Of a stretch of DNA of 64,000 bases, positions 55,670 through 64,000 are shown piece by piece. The stretch is taken from the NCBI RefSeq assembly GCF_003751385.1, contig NZ_RJVA01000012.1, forward strand, positions 62,001 through 126,000. The letters run 5' to 3'. The position numbers and the translations under genes are program-made. Source of the stretch: Desulfosoma caldarium. GTDB lineage: Bacteria; Desulfobacterota; Syntrophobacteria; Syntrophobacterales; DSM-9756. The notes under the pieces were generated by a model. That model was not told the origin of the DNA. It saw nothing but the letters and a program-made list of their open reading frames with translations, and ran no database searches. Position 1 is the stretch's first letter; every line of letters begins with the position of its first letter.

Positions 55670-56824
55670 ATGGTCCAAGATTTCGACGATGCGGTAAGGC
55701 TGCGCGTAGCATGGGAGGAAGCTCTCAGGGTGCGAGGCTGTCCGCCCCGAAACGTCCTCTGTGCCGACCCCATTTCAGACACCCTTCAAGGCCATCTGAA
55801 CTCGTGCCCGTGGTGCGAAAGCGACCGAGAGGATCTCAAAGCTTTCGGTACATCCATGCCGAAGCTTCAAGAAATTTGTGGCCATACATCCTCTAGGGCT
55901 TCGGGTCACGAGGTCAAGGAAGGTGACGTGGTGCGACTGGCCTGCAGCCTTTCGGATTGGGGACCTAAAAATCGGTACTATAACGCGCCTTTGGTGCTGG
56001 TTTTGGAATCCCTGCCGGAACTCCCATCCGTTTTTCGAGTGGCTCTGGTGCATGATTTTCCCGATCTTGCGGGTCCTTTGGACGTGGCGGTGGCTCCCGG
56101 CATCTTTGCCGAACCCTGGAACACCTTTGCCTGCCGGAATGTGCATGGGGAGTGCCCAGTTCTCAGCGTACCCGCTTCTGTTCTGCACGAGGTGCAGCAG
56201 CGAGCCCAACCCCCCTGCGAGAGCCTTCACGCTGAAGACACCTTCCCGAACAATCCTCAACAGGCCTTTCTTTCGGCGTTTCGCCGCCTGGAAATCGAAG
56301 TGGCCTCCTTTTTTGCGCAGCGCATTCTGGAAGACCTCATGGTCTTTCAAGAAAACCCCGTCACGGCAGCTTTGGAATCTGTGTTGACAGATCCTCAAGC
56401 CTTTCGAACGGCCTTTAGCCCATGGCTTCGATTGGACGCGCAGGCCGAGCCTTCTCTCAAAACATTGCTTACGGCGCCGTGGGCCGATGAGAGCCTTCCC
56501 ATGGCGGCCGCCCCGGCTCAAGAGACGCTGGCCGTGAGGATCGTGCGCCTTCGGGAATCCGTGCCCGTCTTGGAAGTCGCAACCGGTGAACTCTCCGTGT
56601 GCCAACCGACACGCGATGGATTTCTCGTGGGCGGAAGGGTGCTCAGCAAACTCTCTCAAGCGGCTGAAATGCATGCCGTGTGGCTGGTTTCAAGCCGAGA
56701 GAGCTTATGGCCCGATCATGTCGACTTGGACGCCGACACGGGATACTTTCGGCTGGTTTTCCCGAGAGTTCCAAAACCTTCGGCTTCGCCGAAGACTCTT
56801 CGCATCATGGTGGTGGACCAATGA
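55670..56824 (+). CDS. ZAS-type anti-sigma-like protein, 384 aa
   Basis: The N-terminal ~55 residues contain the zinc anti-sigma pattern: Cys31, His42-x3-Cys46-x2-Cys49 (LQGHLNSCPWCE), as in ZAS-domain anti-sigma factors that clamp a sigma factor. The remaining ~330 residues are mixed and unfamiliar (WGPKNRYYNAPLVLVLES, then VAPGIFAEPWNTFACRNVHG), without a membrane span, so it is a cytoplasmic anti-sigma. Its 3' end overlaps the Lon-like gene (ATGA). It follows the sigma-like gene. The long C-terminal part may be the target of the protease or a sensor. Confidence 0.6.
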   Translation: MVQDFDDAVRLRVAWEEALRVRGCPPRNVLCADPISDTLQGHLNSCPWCESDREDLKAFGTSMPKLQEICGHTSSRASGHEVKEGDVVRLACSLSDWGPKNRYYNAPLVLVLESLPELPSVFRVALVHDFPDLAGPLDVAVAPGIFAEPWNTFACRNVHGECPVLSVPASVLHEVQQRAQPPCESLHAEDTFPNNPQQAFLSAFRRLEIEVASFFAQRILEDLMVFQENPVTAALESVLTDPQAFRTAFSPWLRLDAQAEPSLKTLLTAPWADESLPMAAAPAQETLAVRIVRLRESVPVLEVATGELSVCQPTRDGFLVGGRVLSKLSQAAEMHAVWLVSSRESLWPDHVDLDADTGYFRLVFPRVPKPSASPKTLRIMVVDQ

Positions 56825-58953
56825 AGTTTGCCTTTTCTTGGTCCTTGGAAGAGATGAGGGTCTGGCTCGAATGGGGTTGCCTTGAGGAGCGAAGGGCACA
56901 CTGGCAGAACCCGTGGGCTTTCCGCTGGCCTGAAAATTCGGGTGCTGCAGAAAAGGCTTTGACGGTGTTGCAGAGGGAACTGAGCCCACCCGTGTGGCGC
57001 TCTCTGCTGACGGCCTGTGTGGCGGCCGCCTTGGGCCGGTCGTGGGAAGAGAAGGCTCGGGATCTGATGGTCCTTGTGGAGCGGTTTGGAACACCGAGCG
57101 ATCTAGGTTTGACCATGGATTGGCGTGCCATGCGACAGGCCGGTTGGGCTCTTGTGGCCCTGCCCACGGTTCAGGGTCCCAAAGCCACGATTTTATGGGC
57201 TCTTGTGGGATCCATTCCAGGAGAGACAACACTCCAGGGGCCCTCGTGGCTTTGGCCAATGATGGACACCCAGGCACAGGAAGCCTTGAAAAGGGCCCAT
57301 GACATTTTCCTGCTGAAGACAAGCCAAGCTATGATCTTTCTACCCCTGATTCCCTCGGCTATGCCCAACCGTTGGATTCGAGGCCCGTCCTGGGCCCTGC
57401 CGGCCTATCTTGGAGCCTGGGAGGCTCATTTGAACCCTTCGGAACGGCGGCAAAGCGGTCACCTTGTAGCCACAGGCGATATCGACCGCCAGGGGCAAAT
57501 TCTCCCCGTAGGTTCTGTCAAGAATAAGGCCAAAGCAGCGGCTAAGGCCGGTTTCTTTGGGCTTTTGTGTGCTTGCGGTTCCCAGGAAGCGTCTCGTTCT
57601 TTTGATGGACTACACCTGATCGACGTTAGGGACGTGCAGGCTGCCGAATACATTTGGGAAATGGAAGCCTTGGGAGCGGCAAAGGCCTCCATGAAGGACC
57701 TCAACCGGCTGCGCTCGCCCAAGGAACTGGTGTCAGGTCTTCGTTCCTTGGACCCGCGCATTCGTGGTTGGAGCGGCTTTGCCGCCACCTATGCCCAGAC
57801 GGTCCAAAAGGTTTTGCATGACCCTCATGATGCGGAAAACTTCGTCGACGCCTTGGAGCAGCTTTTTTCCGATGCCTCGAAGGATGTGGGCTGGTTGCAG
57901 ACCCTGCTGGCTCCCATCGATAAAAGGGCGGTGCAGCAACTTGCCAAAACGAGCTACCTCGCATCTTACCGGCTGGCTTATCTGCACTGGACCGTTGCGA
58001 TGCAGCGAGGTGATGTGGAGCAAGCCCGTTGCTGGGATCATTGTTGCCGCAACTATTCCTCTAAAAGCCTTGCGGTGTATCCCGACGGCATTTACCGCAT
58101 CGCAGATCGTCTCAATCGGCGCTTCATCATGGAGTATCACAGTCTGTATCGATTTGAGCCGGACCTTCCGAAATGGGTCACGGCCATTCGTGACCGGTTG
58201 GAATCCCTTCGAGAAGCCCAGGCCGTGGATGGGCTCAAGCCAGCCATGCCGAGTTTGGGAAAACTCTACGGGACCATTGCGCAGAACTATGGCTTTTGCG
58301 GCCCTGCATATCTGAACGACTGCGTTGCCGCCGTATCGCGGGCCTGGGATGCCTTTGGCGGGGACAAGGTGCCCGAATTGGCCAATGAACGCCTTCGCCA
58401 GTACCATTATCTGGTGTGTGCGTATTTGGATGCAGGGGATGTGCACAAGGCCCATGAGGCGTTGGAAAGGTATCTTGGAGGGCCTTTGCAGGCGGTGGTG
58501 CCGGACTGCCTAAGTTCTTACCAGCATGCGGCGCTGGCCCGGTTTTTGGCCGAAACAGGTTTAGTGCATTCCAACTACGAGACGTGGTGCCGCGGAAAGC
58601 TGGATGGGACGCCGACGGAGCACCCATGGCAGCTCTGGCTGTGGAACGTAGGGCGATGGGTTTCAAGAAAGGAAGAAAAAGCCAAGGCATGGCGCCGGGG
58701 TCTTGAGCTCTGCGCCCAGTTGGGGGTGACGGCCCGGCCCATGGCCTTGCTCCATGCGGCGTGGTTATTTAGGGAAAACCTAGAGTCCTTCACCTTCCTG
58801 GAAGGTGAGGTGGATAGGGTCTTCACAGATGTGAAGGGGAGTCGTCTTTCCGAGAGACATTTTGCGTCTCTTTTGGCCCAACCTTCATGGTCATCCGTCC
58901 TGGAAAGCGTGATGCGTGAACCCACTCGGTGGTTTCCATTCACCTATCGGTAA
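56821..58953 (+). CDS. Lon-like Ser-Lys protease with helical C-terminal half, 710 aa
   Basis: Residues ~120-250 match the Lon (S16) protease fold. Ser190 lies in RGPSWALP (compare DGPSAG of Lon), and Lys234 in LPVGSVKNKAKAA (compare VGGIKEKLLAA); the 44-residue spacing is as in Lon. ATGDIDRQGQILPVGSV aligns with the family's strand and turn. Residues ~1-110 are mixed; from ~330 to the end the chain is helical and TPR-like (QYHYLVCAYLDAGDVHKAHE, SYQHAALARFLAETGL). No AAA+ ATPase domain and no recognisable SAVED or CARF sensor is seen. ATGA overlap with the anti-sigma-like gene makes it the likely protease of that module. Confidence 0.75.
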   Translation: MKFAFSWSLEEMRVWLEWGCLEERRAHWQNPWAFRWPENSGAAEKALTVLQRELSPPVWRSLLTACVAAALGRSWEEKARDLMVLVERFGTPSDLGLTMDWRAMRQAGWALVALPTVQGPKATILWALVGSIPGETTLQGPSWLWPMMDTQAQEALKRAHDIFLLKTSQAMIFLPLIPSAMPNRWIRGPSWALPAYLGAWEAHLNPSERRQSGHLVATGDIDRQGQILPVGSVKNKAKAAAKAGFFGLLCACGSQEASRSFDGLHLIDVRDVQAAEYIWEMEALGAAKASMKDLNRLRSPKELVSGLRSLDPRIRGWSGFAATYAQTVQKVLHDPHDAENFVDALEQLFSDASKDVGWLQTLLAPIDKRAVQQLAKTSYLASYRLAYLHWTVAMQRGDVEQARCWDHCCRNYSSKSLAVYPDGIYRIADRLNRRFIMEYHSLYRFEPDLPKWVTAIRDRLESLREAQAVDGLKPAMPSLGKLYGTIAQNYGFCGPAYLNDCVAAVSRAWDAFGGDKVPELANERLRQYHYLVCAYLDAGDVHKAHEALERYLGGPLQAVVPDCLSSYQHAALARFLAETGLVHSNYETWCRGKLDGTPTEHPWQLWLWNVGRWVSRKEEKAKAWRRGLELCAQLGVTARPMALLHAAWLFRENLESFTFLEGEVDRVFTDVKGSRLSERHFASLLAQPSWSSVLESVMREPTRWFPFTYR

Positions 58954-59350
58954 TGGGGCGTCGTGCGCGGGCGTGAAGCAAAAGGATGCTTCATTGTGCA
59001 ACGGTTACGAATGTCTCAAATCCCTGCCCTGAAAAGAAACCCGTCAAAGCGCGGGAAAAGGGCGAGGGTTTCTCCGCCGCTTAACACCACATGGACCACA
59101 GCCCGACGACCCACCCAACAAAGGTGGAAGGGAACCTGACGGCGCTCCCACAAAAAAGAGCTTGGCAAGGTGAGTGCCGGCGCAAGCGATGCAAACTCCG
59201 TGGATCCCGTGACGAGGGCGTTCCCGCAGAGTGGCGCCGCAAGGCGATAGTCGAACAAGCGGCAACACGCAGGGCCGTGTGAACGAGCGCTTTTGTGGGA
59301 ACACGGGCGTCGTGCCCGCTTATTTCGTACGGAAGAAAAATTTGGGGGAA
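58954..59350. other. Intergenic region with terminator-like hairpin
   Basis: TGAAGCA (58974-58980) pairs with TGCTTCA (58987-58993) around a 6-nt loop, followed by TTGTG, a plausible terminator for the protease operon. Beyond it no gene is convincing up to the antiporter start; short frames are basic and unfamiliar. A longer inverted repeat, AGAAACCC with GGGTTTCT, lies at about 59035-59078. Confidence 0.4.
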
Positions 59351-61348
59351 ATGTCTATGCATGTTTTACATGATCTCTTAGTGGTGTTTGGGCTGGCCGT
59401 CGCGGTGAGCCTTCTCTGTCACCGCCTAAAACTTCCCAGTGTGGTGGGCTTCATTCTCACAGGTACGCTGGCGGGCCCTCACGGGCTGAGTTTAATCCCT
59501 TCCAGCGAACAAGTAGAGTTTCTCGCCGAACTGGGTGTGGTGTTGTTGCTGTTTTCCATTGGGCTGGAATTTTCTCTTTCTGAATTGATGCGCATCAAGC
59601 GCATTGTCCTGCTGGGCGGCGGACTGCAGGTGGGCTTAACCATCTTTGGCGTTTGGGCCGTCTTTCGCCGGATCGTTGCCAATGAACAGTTGGCCCTGGC
59701 TTTGGGTTTTCTGGTGGCTCTTAGCAGCACGGCCATTGTTTTGAAAATCCTTCAGGACAGAATGGAGCTGGAGGGCGTCCACGGCCAAATAAGCCTCGGT
59801 ATATTGCTGTTTCAGGACATGGCCGTGGTGCCGATGATGCTTCTTATTCCTCTGCTTGCGGGGCGCGGGGACAGTATGCTGCAGGAAGGCGGCATACTGG
59901 TGCTGAAGTCCGCGGGCATTTTGCTCTTGGTGTTTGCCGGCCAGCGGTGGCTGCTTCCTCGAGTGCTTCATCGCGTGGTCATGACGCGCAGTCGCGAAAT
60001 TTTTCTTCTCACCTCCATGCTCATTTGTTTCGGTGTGGCGTGGGCCACCTCCATGGCCGGCCTCTCTTTATCCCTTGGCGCCTTTCTCGCCGGGCTCATG
60101 CTTTCGGAGTCCGAATACAGTCATCAGTCCCTGGCCAGCATGCTTCCCTTTAAGGACCTGTTCACGAGTCTTTTCTTCATTTCCATCGGCATGGTTTTGG
60201 ACGTCTCTTTCATTGCAAAAAACATCGGGCTCGTGACCCTACTGACTCTGGCAACCATGATCTTTAAAGGGATCGTGTGCGCTGTGGTGGTGCTTCTTAT
60301 GGGGTATCCGATCCGCGTGGCCGTGGCCTGCGGTCTTGTTCTCGCGCAAATTGGGGAATTTTCCTTTGTGCTCTGTACCGTGTGCATGGTCAACAGCGTG
60401 CTCGTCGGCGCTCAGGCTCAGCTCTTTTTGACCATTTCCACGGTGAGTATGCTCGCGGCCCCTTTTCTGATCGCTCGAGCGCCGGCGTGGGCGGACAAGG
60501 CGGAAGCGTTGCCATGGCCCCAAAGAATTCGTCAGGGCTTGCTTGCCGACTCGGCCAAACCGACCCAAAAAGAGAAAACGACTCTGACCGATCATCTCAT
60601 CATTGTGGGTTACGGACCGGTGGGCCGCAATTTGGCCCGTGCCGCTCGCATCGGCCAGATTCCCTACTGCATTGTGGAGATGAACCCCAGCACGATTGCC
60701 GCCGAGAAAAAGAAAGGTGAGAATATCATTTTTGGCGATGCCTCACAGCCCAGTATTTTGGAACACGCCAACGTGCATTCGGCTCGAGTCGTGGTGATTT
60801 CCCTGGCGGATTCGTCCACGGTGCGGCGCATCACGGCGGCGGTTAAGGCCCAGGCTCCCGCGGTGCACCTCATCGCGCGCACGCGGTTTGTGTCGGATAT
60901 GGATCGTTTGGTGCGGTTGGGGGCGGATGAGGTGGTGCCGGAGGAATTGGAGACGTCCATTGAGATTTTCAGCCGCGTTTTAAGCAAGTATTTGATACCC
61001 AAAGAAGACGTGGAACAAGTGGTGGAAGAGATTCGTGCGGAAGGGTATAAGGCTCTAAGTAATACGGTTGTGCCGCCGCTCAGCTGGTGCGACATTGCGG
61101 CGGCCTTGCCCGGTGTGGAAATTCGAGCCTTTCGCGTGTCCCCGGAATCATCGGTAGCCGGCAAAACCATCGGGGCGTTGGGTCTTCGAAAGAACATGGG
61201 CGTGACCGTTTTAGCCTTGGGACGTCACGGTGTACTCGTGCCCAATCCGGGCCCCGAAGAGGTTATGAAGCCCGGTGATCAGGCCGTGCTCATGGGCACC
61301 AGCGAGCAACTGCGGCAGGTGCATGCGCTGCTGACCCACACGTCGTGA
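59351..61348 (+). CDS. KefB/CPA2-type cation-proton antiporter with C-terminal RCK domains, 665 aa
   Basis: About residues 5-385 are a multi-span membrane domain of the CPA2 family (GFILTGTLAGPHGLSLIP, ELGVVLLLFSIGLEFSLSEL are the hallmark helices; LFFISIGMVLD near the end). Residues ~405-530 are a TrkA-N/RCK Rossmann fold that binds nucleotide (HLIIVGYGPVGRNLARAA). Residues ~570-665 are a TrkA-C domain. Such proteins exchange K+ or Na+ for H+ and are gated by nucleotides or glutathione adducts. The start is ATG at 59351 or 59357; GGGGGAA precedes both. No sensor gene is adjacent. Confidence 0.93.
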   Translation: MSMHVLHDLLVVFGLAVAVSLLCHRLKLPSVVGFILTGTLAGPHGLSLIPSSEQVEFLAELGVVLLLFSIGLEFSLSELMRIKRIVLLGGGLQVGLTIFGVWAVFRRIVANEQLALALGFLVALSSTAIVLKILQDRMELEGVHGQISLGILLFQDMAVVPMMLLIPLLAGRGDSMLQEGGILVLKSAGILLLVFAGQRWLLPRVLHRVVMTRSREIFLLTSMLICFGVAWATSMAGLSLSLGAFLAGLMLSESEYSHQSLASMLPFKDLFTSLFFISIGMVLDVSFIAKNIGLVTLLTLATMIFKGIVCAVVVLLMGYPIRVAVACGLVLAQIGEFSFVLCTVCMVNSVLVGAQAQLFLTISTVSMLAAPFLIARAPAWADKAEALPWPQRIRQGLLADSAKPTQKEKTTLTDHLIIVGYGPVGRNLARAARIGQIPYCIVEMNPSTIAAEKKKGENIIFGDASQPSILEHANVHSARVVVISLADSSTVRRITAAVKAQAPAVHLIARTRFVSDMDRLVRLGADEVVPEELETSIEIFSRVLSKYLIPKEDVEQVVEEIRAEGYKALSNTVVPPLSWCDIAAALPGVEIRAFRVSPESSVAGKTIGALGLRKNMGVTVLALGRHGVLVPNPGPEEVMKPGDQAVLMGTSEQLRQVHALLTHTS

Positions 61349-61355
61349 GGCTTTT

Positions 61356-61541
61356 ATGGCGGGACCTCTCAGCAGCTTGATCCTTCTCTTGCGACCACAA
61401 AAGAAAGACAAACCCAAGGTCAGCCGCCACGGCGCGCACTGCGGTGCTCCATTCCCGGTGATCCAGGGGCAAGAAAGCGGGCAATGCCCGAACTGCGGAA
61501 GGCTTTGGCAAAAGAAGGACGCCACGAGCCGAAAGCCATGA
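61356..61541 (+). CDS. Small zinc-ribbon-like protein, 61 aa
   Basis: GAGG lies 5 nt before the ATG, 7 bp after the antiporter stop. The product has a possible zinc knuckle: HCGAPFPVI and GQCPNCGRLW, plus a basic start (LLRPQKKDKPKVSRHG). It would be a small cytoplasmic nucleic-acid-binding or scaffold protein. No family is assigned. Cysteine spacing supports a real protein, but the small size leaves doubt. Confidence 0.45.
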   Translation: MAGPLSSLILLLRPQKKDKPKVSRHGAHCGAPFPVIQGQESGQCPNCGRLWQKKDATSRKP

Positions 61542-61894
61542 ACCCGGCAAGAACGGCGACAAAAGGGCCGTGTTTTTGGGACTTCATCCATCGTAGATGA
61601 GTTACAGCGGAGCGTTTCGGAATGCCCCTGAAGGCGTCATGCTCTCGGAGTACCGCAAGGCCTGAAAAGGCGCGGCGGCTCGTCCGGTTTCCATCAAGGG
61701 ACTTTTCGAACAAAATGCCTGCACGCTATCTGAAAGGTTAAGATGTGACCCCTGTGGCATAAGACATGATCTGAGCCCAAATAATGAGCTGATGAGACCG
61801 CGAGTTTTTGCCGATACAAGAGAGCGATTGCCGTTGGATTAACGTGGTGTGCCATGGGCACTCTGAGTTGCACATGAAATAAGAAAGGTATTGC
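61542..61894. other. Intergenic region with no identified gene
   Basis: About 350 bp before the histidine kinase. Frames on both strands are short and unfamiliar. It should hold the kinase promoter; I see no strong -35/-10 pair or T-rich hairpin. Confidence 0.35.
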
Positions 61895-64000
61895 ATGCTT
61901 CGAAGCCGAAGTTTCCTGATTTTCGTTGGCGTTGTGCTCTTCATTATGGGGTCACCATTTCTCGTGGCGCGCTATACGCTAATGAGGGCCCTAGAGGGGC
62001 TCGAGCACCGGTCAGTCCATAGCGCCATGCAGGCTATTCAAAGGACCATCGACGCCGAACTGTTGAAACTCCGGCGCACGGCGGAAAATTGGGCCTTCTG
62101 GGACGACACCTACCGGTTTGTCGATGACCTGAATGAAGCATACATCGACGGAAACCTCAACAAGGAAACCTTTATAAACCTGCATGTCAGAGCCATGCTT
62201 TTCTACGATACCAAACGCCATTTACGATATCAGGCGGCCTATGACCTCGAAACCGGTGAACCTGATCCCTTGCCCGGTGACTTCCTCGATCGAATTTCAT
62301 CGACACCATCGATATTTTTGGCCGACGACGATCCGGAATGCCTCTCCGGGATGCTCGTTCATGGTGATCGTGTGATGTTTTCGGCGGCGTGCCCAATCCT
62401 TACCAGTAAATACGAGGGCCCAAGGCAAGGAACCTTGGTGGTGCTTCGGGAGCTGGGCGAAGAAATGACAAAGTTTCTTCAACAGGCCGCCAGCCATCCT
62501 GTTCGTTTCGAAATGGTTCCTTTACAAAGGGGGTCGGCCTCTGTTTTCGAACCCACGGTGGTGTTTTTCCCCGATCGTGTCCTCGGAAGGTTCCTTGTGC
62601 CGGATCTCAGCGAGCGTGTAGGACTCGTCGTGGAAACGACGCTGGAACGATCCATTCGGCGCGAAGGCGTTCGTTCTTTCCTTGTGTTCTCTTCGGCTCT
62701 GGCGCTTTTGGCTGTATTTGCTATGGGTTTGTTGTGGTTTTTCATGGACCGGCGCGTGCTTGGAAGAATCAGCGACCTCCTTCTTAAGGTTCGGCGACTG
62801 CCCATATCATCAGAAGGTATGCCGGAAGAGAGAGGTTCAGACGAGATCGTCGCTCTGGATAGGTCCATCGACGGGTTAGTTCATGCCTTACAACGGTCCA
62901 TAGATGACAATCACCGGTATCTGCAGGAGACCCAAAAGATTCTCGAAAACCACCCGACGGGCATGATCTTGATCGATGCGGAAAAAAGGACGGTCTCCTG
63001 GGTCAACAAAAAAGCCCTGGAACTGATAGGGCGATCCTTGGACGAGGTGCGCCATGTACCGTGCAAAGACGTAGTCTGTCCGTCTCAAGAGAGAGAATGC
63101 CCTGTTTTGGATCATGGGCGAGAGGTTTGCGATGTCGAATGCGTCATGCCCACGCGCGACGGTCGGGGGGTTCCGGTGCTTCGGAGCATTACATTAGTGA
63201 CCTTCAAACAGCGTCCTCATCTGTTGGAAGTGGTCACGGACCTTCGGCAACAAAAGGCTTTAGAAGCCCAATTGGATCGGGCCAAGAAGCTGGAGACGGT
63301 CGGGCTGGTCGCGGGAGGCGTTGCCCACGACCTTAACAATCTGCTTACATCACTGGTCGGTTACCCGGACATGCTCTTGCGCCGCCTGCCACCCGACCAT
63401 GCCCTCTACCAACCCTTGAACCGCATCCGTGACGCAGGTCTAAAGGCGAGCGCCATTGTTCAGGATCTTCTCACCTTGGCACGCCGCGGAGTCAAATCTA
63501 TGGAAGACATTGATGTGGGCGATGTCGTCCGTGAATTTCTGTCATCCGCTGAATATGCCGCCCTTTGCCGCACCCATGTGCGCGTTCGGTTTAAAACGAA
63601 GGTAGAAGGCCGCCGATTGTGTTGCCGGGGATCCAGGCCTCATTTGGAAAAGGCTTTGGCTAACCTCGTGCGCAACGCTGCTGAAGCCATCGCCGACACG
63701 GGCACCGTCACTGTGGGACTTCAGGTGGTCCAATTAAATGAACCTTACACTGGTTTTGAGACGATCCCGCCAGGGCGCTGGATTTGCCTTTCTGTTGAAG
63801 ACACGGGAAGCGGCATTTCCCAAGAGGACCTTCCCCATATTTTCGAGCCGTTTTACACGAAGAAGAAGATGGGCGGCAGTGGCACAGGACTGGGCATGAC
63901 CATTGTCTGGCATGCGGTGAAGGACATGGGTGGTTTTGTAGACGTGGTCAGCATGCCGGGCGAGGGCACGAGCGTTCGTCTGTATCTGCCCGAAGCCGAA
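61895..64000 (+). CDS. Membrane sensor histidine kinase (CHASE4-PAS-HisKA-HATPase), C-terminus beyond the window
   Basis: ATG at 61895 has AAAGG 7 nt upstream. Residues ~5-25 are a membrane helix, and ~35-260 a periplasmic CHASE4-type sensor (AENWAFWDDTYRFVDD). A second membrane helix (~268-290, SALALLAVFAMGLLWFF) follows, then a HAMP-like region. A PAS domain at ~345-455 carries a cysteine-rich loop (CKDVVCPSQERECPVL). The kinase core has His478 in GVAHDLNNLLTS, the N-box NLVRNAAEAI, DTGSGIS, FEPFYTKK and GTGLGMTIV. No receiver domain is seen before the edge. It would phosphorylate a response regulator in answer to an extracytoplasmic signal that cannot be told. Confidence 0.92.
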   Translation, partial: MLRSRSFLIFVGVVLFIMGSPFLVARYTLMRALEGLEHRSVHSAMQAIQRTIDAELLKLRRTAENWAFWDDTYRFVDDLNEAYIDGNLNKETFINLHVRAMLFYDTKRHLRYQAAYDLETGEPDPLPGDFLDRISSTPSIFLADDDPECLSGMLVHGDRVMFSAACPILTSKYEGPRQGTLVVLRELGEEMTKFLQQAASHPVRFEMVPLQRGSASVFEPTVVFFPDRVLGRFLVPDLSERVGLVVETTLERSIRREGVRSFLVFSSALALLAVFAMGLLWFFMDRRVLGRISDLLLKVRRLPISSEGMPEERGSDEIVALDRSIDGLVHALQRSIDDNHRYLQETQKILENHPTGMILIDAEKRTVSWVNKKALELIGRSLDEVRHVPCKDVVCPSQERECPVLDHGREVCDVECVMPTRDGRGVPVLRSITLVTFKQRPHLLEVVTDLRQQKALEAQLDRAKKLETVGLVAGGVAHDLNNLLTSLVGYPDMLLRRLPPDHALYQPLNRIRDAGLKASAIVQDLLTLARRGVKSMEDIDVGDVVREFLSSAEYAALCRTHVRVRFKTKVEGRRLCCRGSRPHLEKALANLVRNAAEAIADTGTVTVGLQVVQLNEPYTGFETIPPGRWICLSVEDTGSGISQEDLPHIFEPFYTKKKMGGSGTGLGMTIVWHAVKDMGGFVDVVSMPGEGTSVRLYLPEAE

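Noticed and set aside
56821-58953. SAVED or CARF sensor domain in the Lon-like protein, as in CalpL
   Set aside because: I could find no DxTHG-like or SAVED-like motif by eye; the C-terminal half looks helical and TPR-like. Structure prediction would be needed to exclude it.
1357-59049. A shared short sequence TGCCCTGAAAAGAA at 1356 and at about 59025, each near an inverted repeat
   Set aside because: A 14-nt match between two places in 64 kb is expected by chance several times; flanks differ, so no repeat family is claimed.

Overview
The window is GC-rich bacterial chromosome. It looks like a thermophilic Desulfobacterota (Syntrophobacterales-like sulfate reducer): gene style, paired Crp-like sensors and the load of type III CRISPR genes fit. 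This is inference from gene content only; no marker gene is present.

Layout. 1-5393 (minus strand): the N-terminal part of a P1-family peptidase, a small conserved gene, two stand-alone cyclic-nucleotide-binding proteins, a rhodanese-ferritin-like fusion and an ABC exporter with a ~250-residue insert in its ATPase domain. 5609-9249 (plus): mutY, an unknown gene, a ChaN-PDZ lipoprotein and a decayed BON-domain gene. 9413-16898 (minus): a complete type III-A set in the order cas6-csm1-csm2-csm3-csm4-csm5. Divergent from it, 17355-21935 (plus): a TPR protein, a CRISPR-associated primase-polymerase, cas1, a possible 53-residue ORF and cas2. A leader and a very large CRISPR array follow (22291-34699). 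I counted 166 intact or near-intact 36-nt repeats plus one degenerate terminal repeat. Near the trailer the array is interrupted by a 392-nt AT-rich segment holding two tiny genes with strong ribosome sites and a terminator hairpin.

34907-40955: a pseudo-receiver/TPR protein, a gene-poor 1.4-kb stretch, a CARF-HEPN effector fused to a Csx20-like (putative ring nuclease) domain, and a coiled-coil protein with a PD-(D/E)XK-like end. 41419-50927 (plus): a complete type III-B operon cmr1-cmr6 closed by a second CARF-HEPN (Csx1-type) nuclease. 51109-53470: a GalT-like transferase and a trypsin-like protease with a Calx-beta domain. 53862-58953: a possible small ORF, then a tight operon of an unknown protein, a sigma-like factor, a ZAS-type anti-sigma-like protein and a Lon-like (Ser-Lys) protease with a helical C-terminal half. 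59351-64000: a KefB-type antiporter, a small zinc-ribbon protein and a CHASE4 histidine kinase that runs off the end.

How it fits together. Both Cas10 proteins keep HD and GGDD motifs, and both backbone subunits (Csm3, Cmr4) keep the RNA-cleaving aspartate. The cell therefore appears to run two cyclic-oligoadenylate-producing interference complexes from one array and one Cas6, with two HEPN effectors and one built-in off-switch. About twenty spacers are hairpins, and about a dozen are antisense copies of intrinsic terminators, all in one orientation. The strongest candidates for something new are the mini-operon inside the array, the terminator-biased spacers beside a primase-polymerase/Cas1/Cas2 adaptation module, and the sigma/anti-sigma/Lon-like operon near the cmr locus, which resembles the logic of CalpS/CalpT/CalpL without a recognisable nucleotide sensor.
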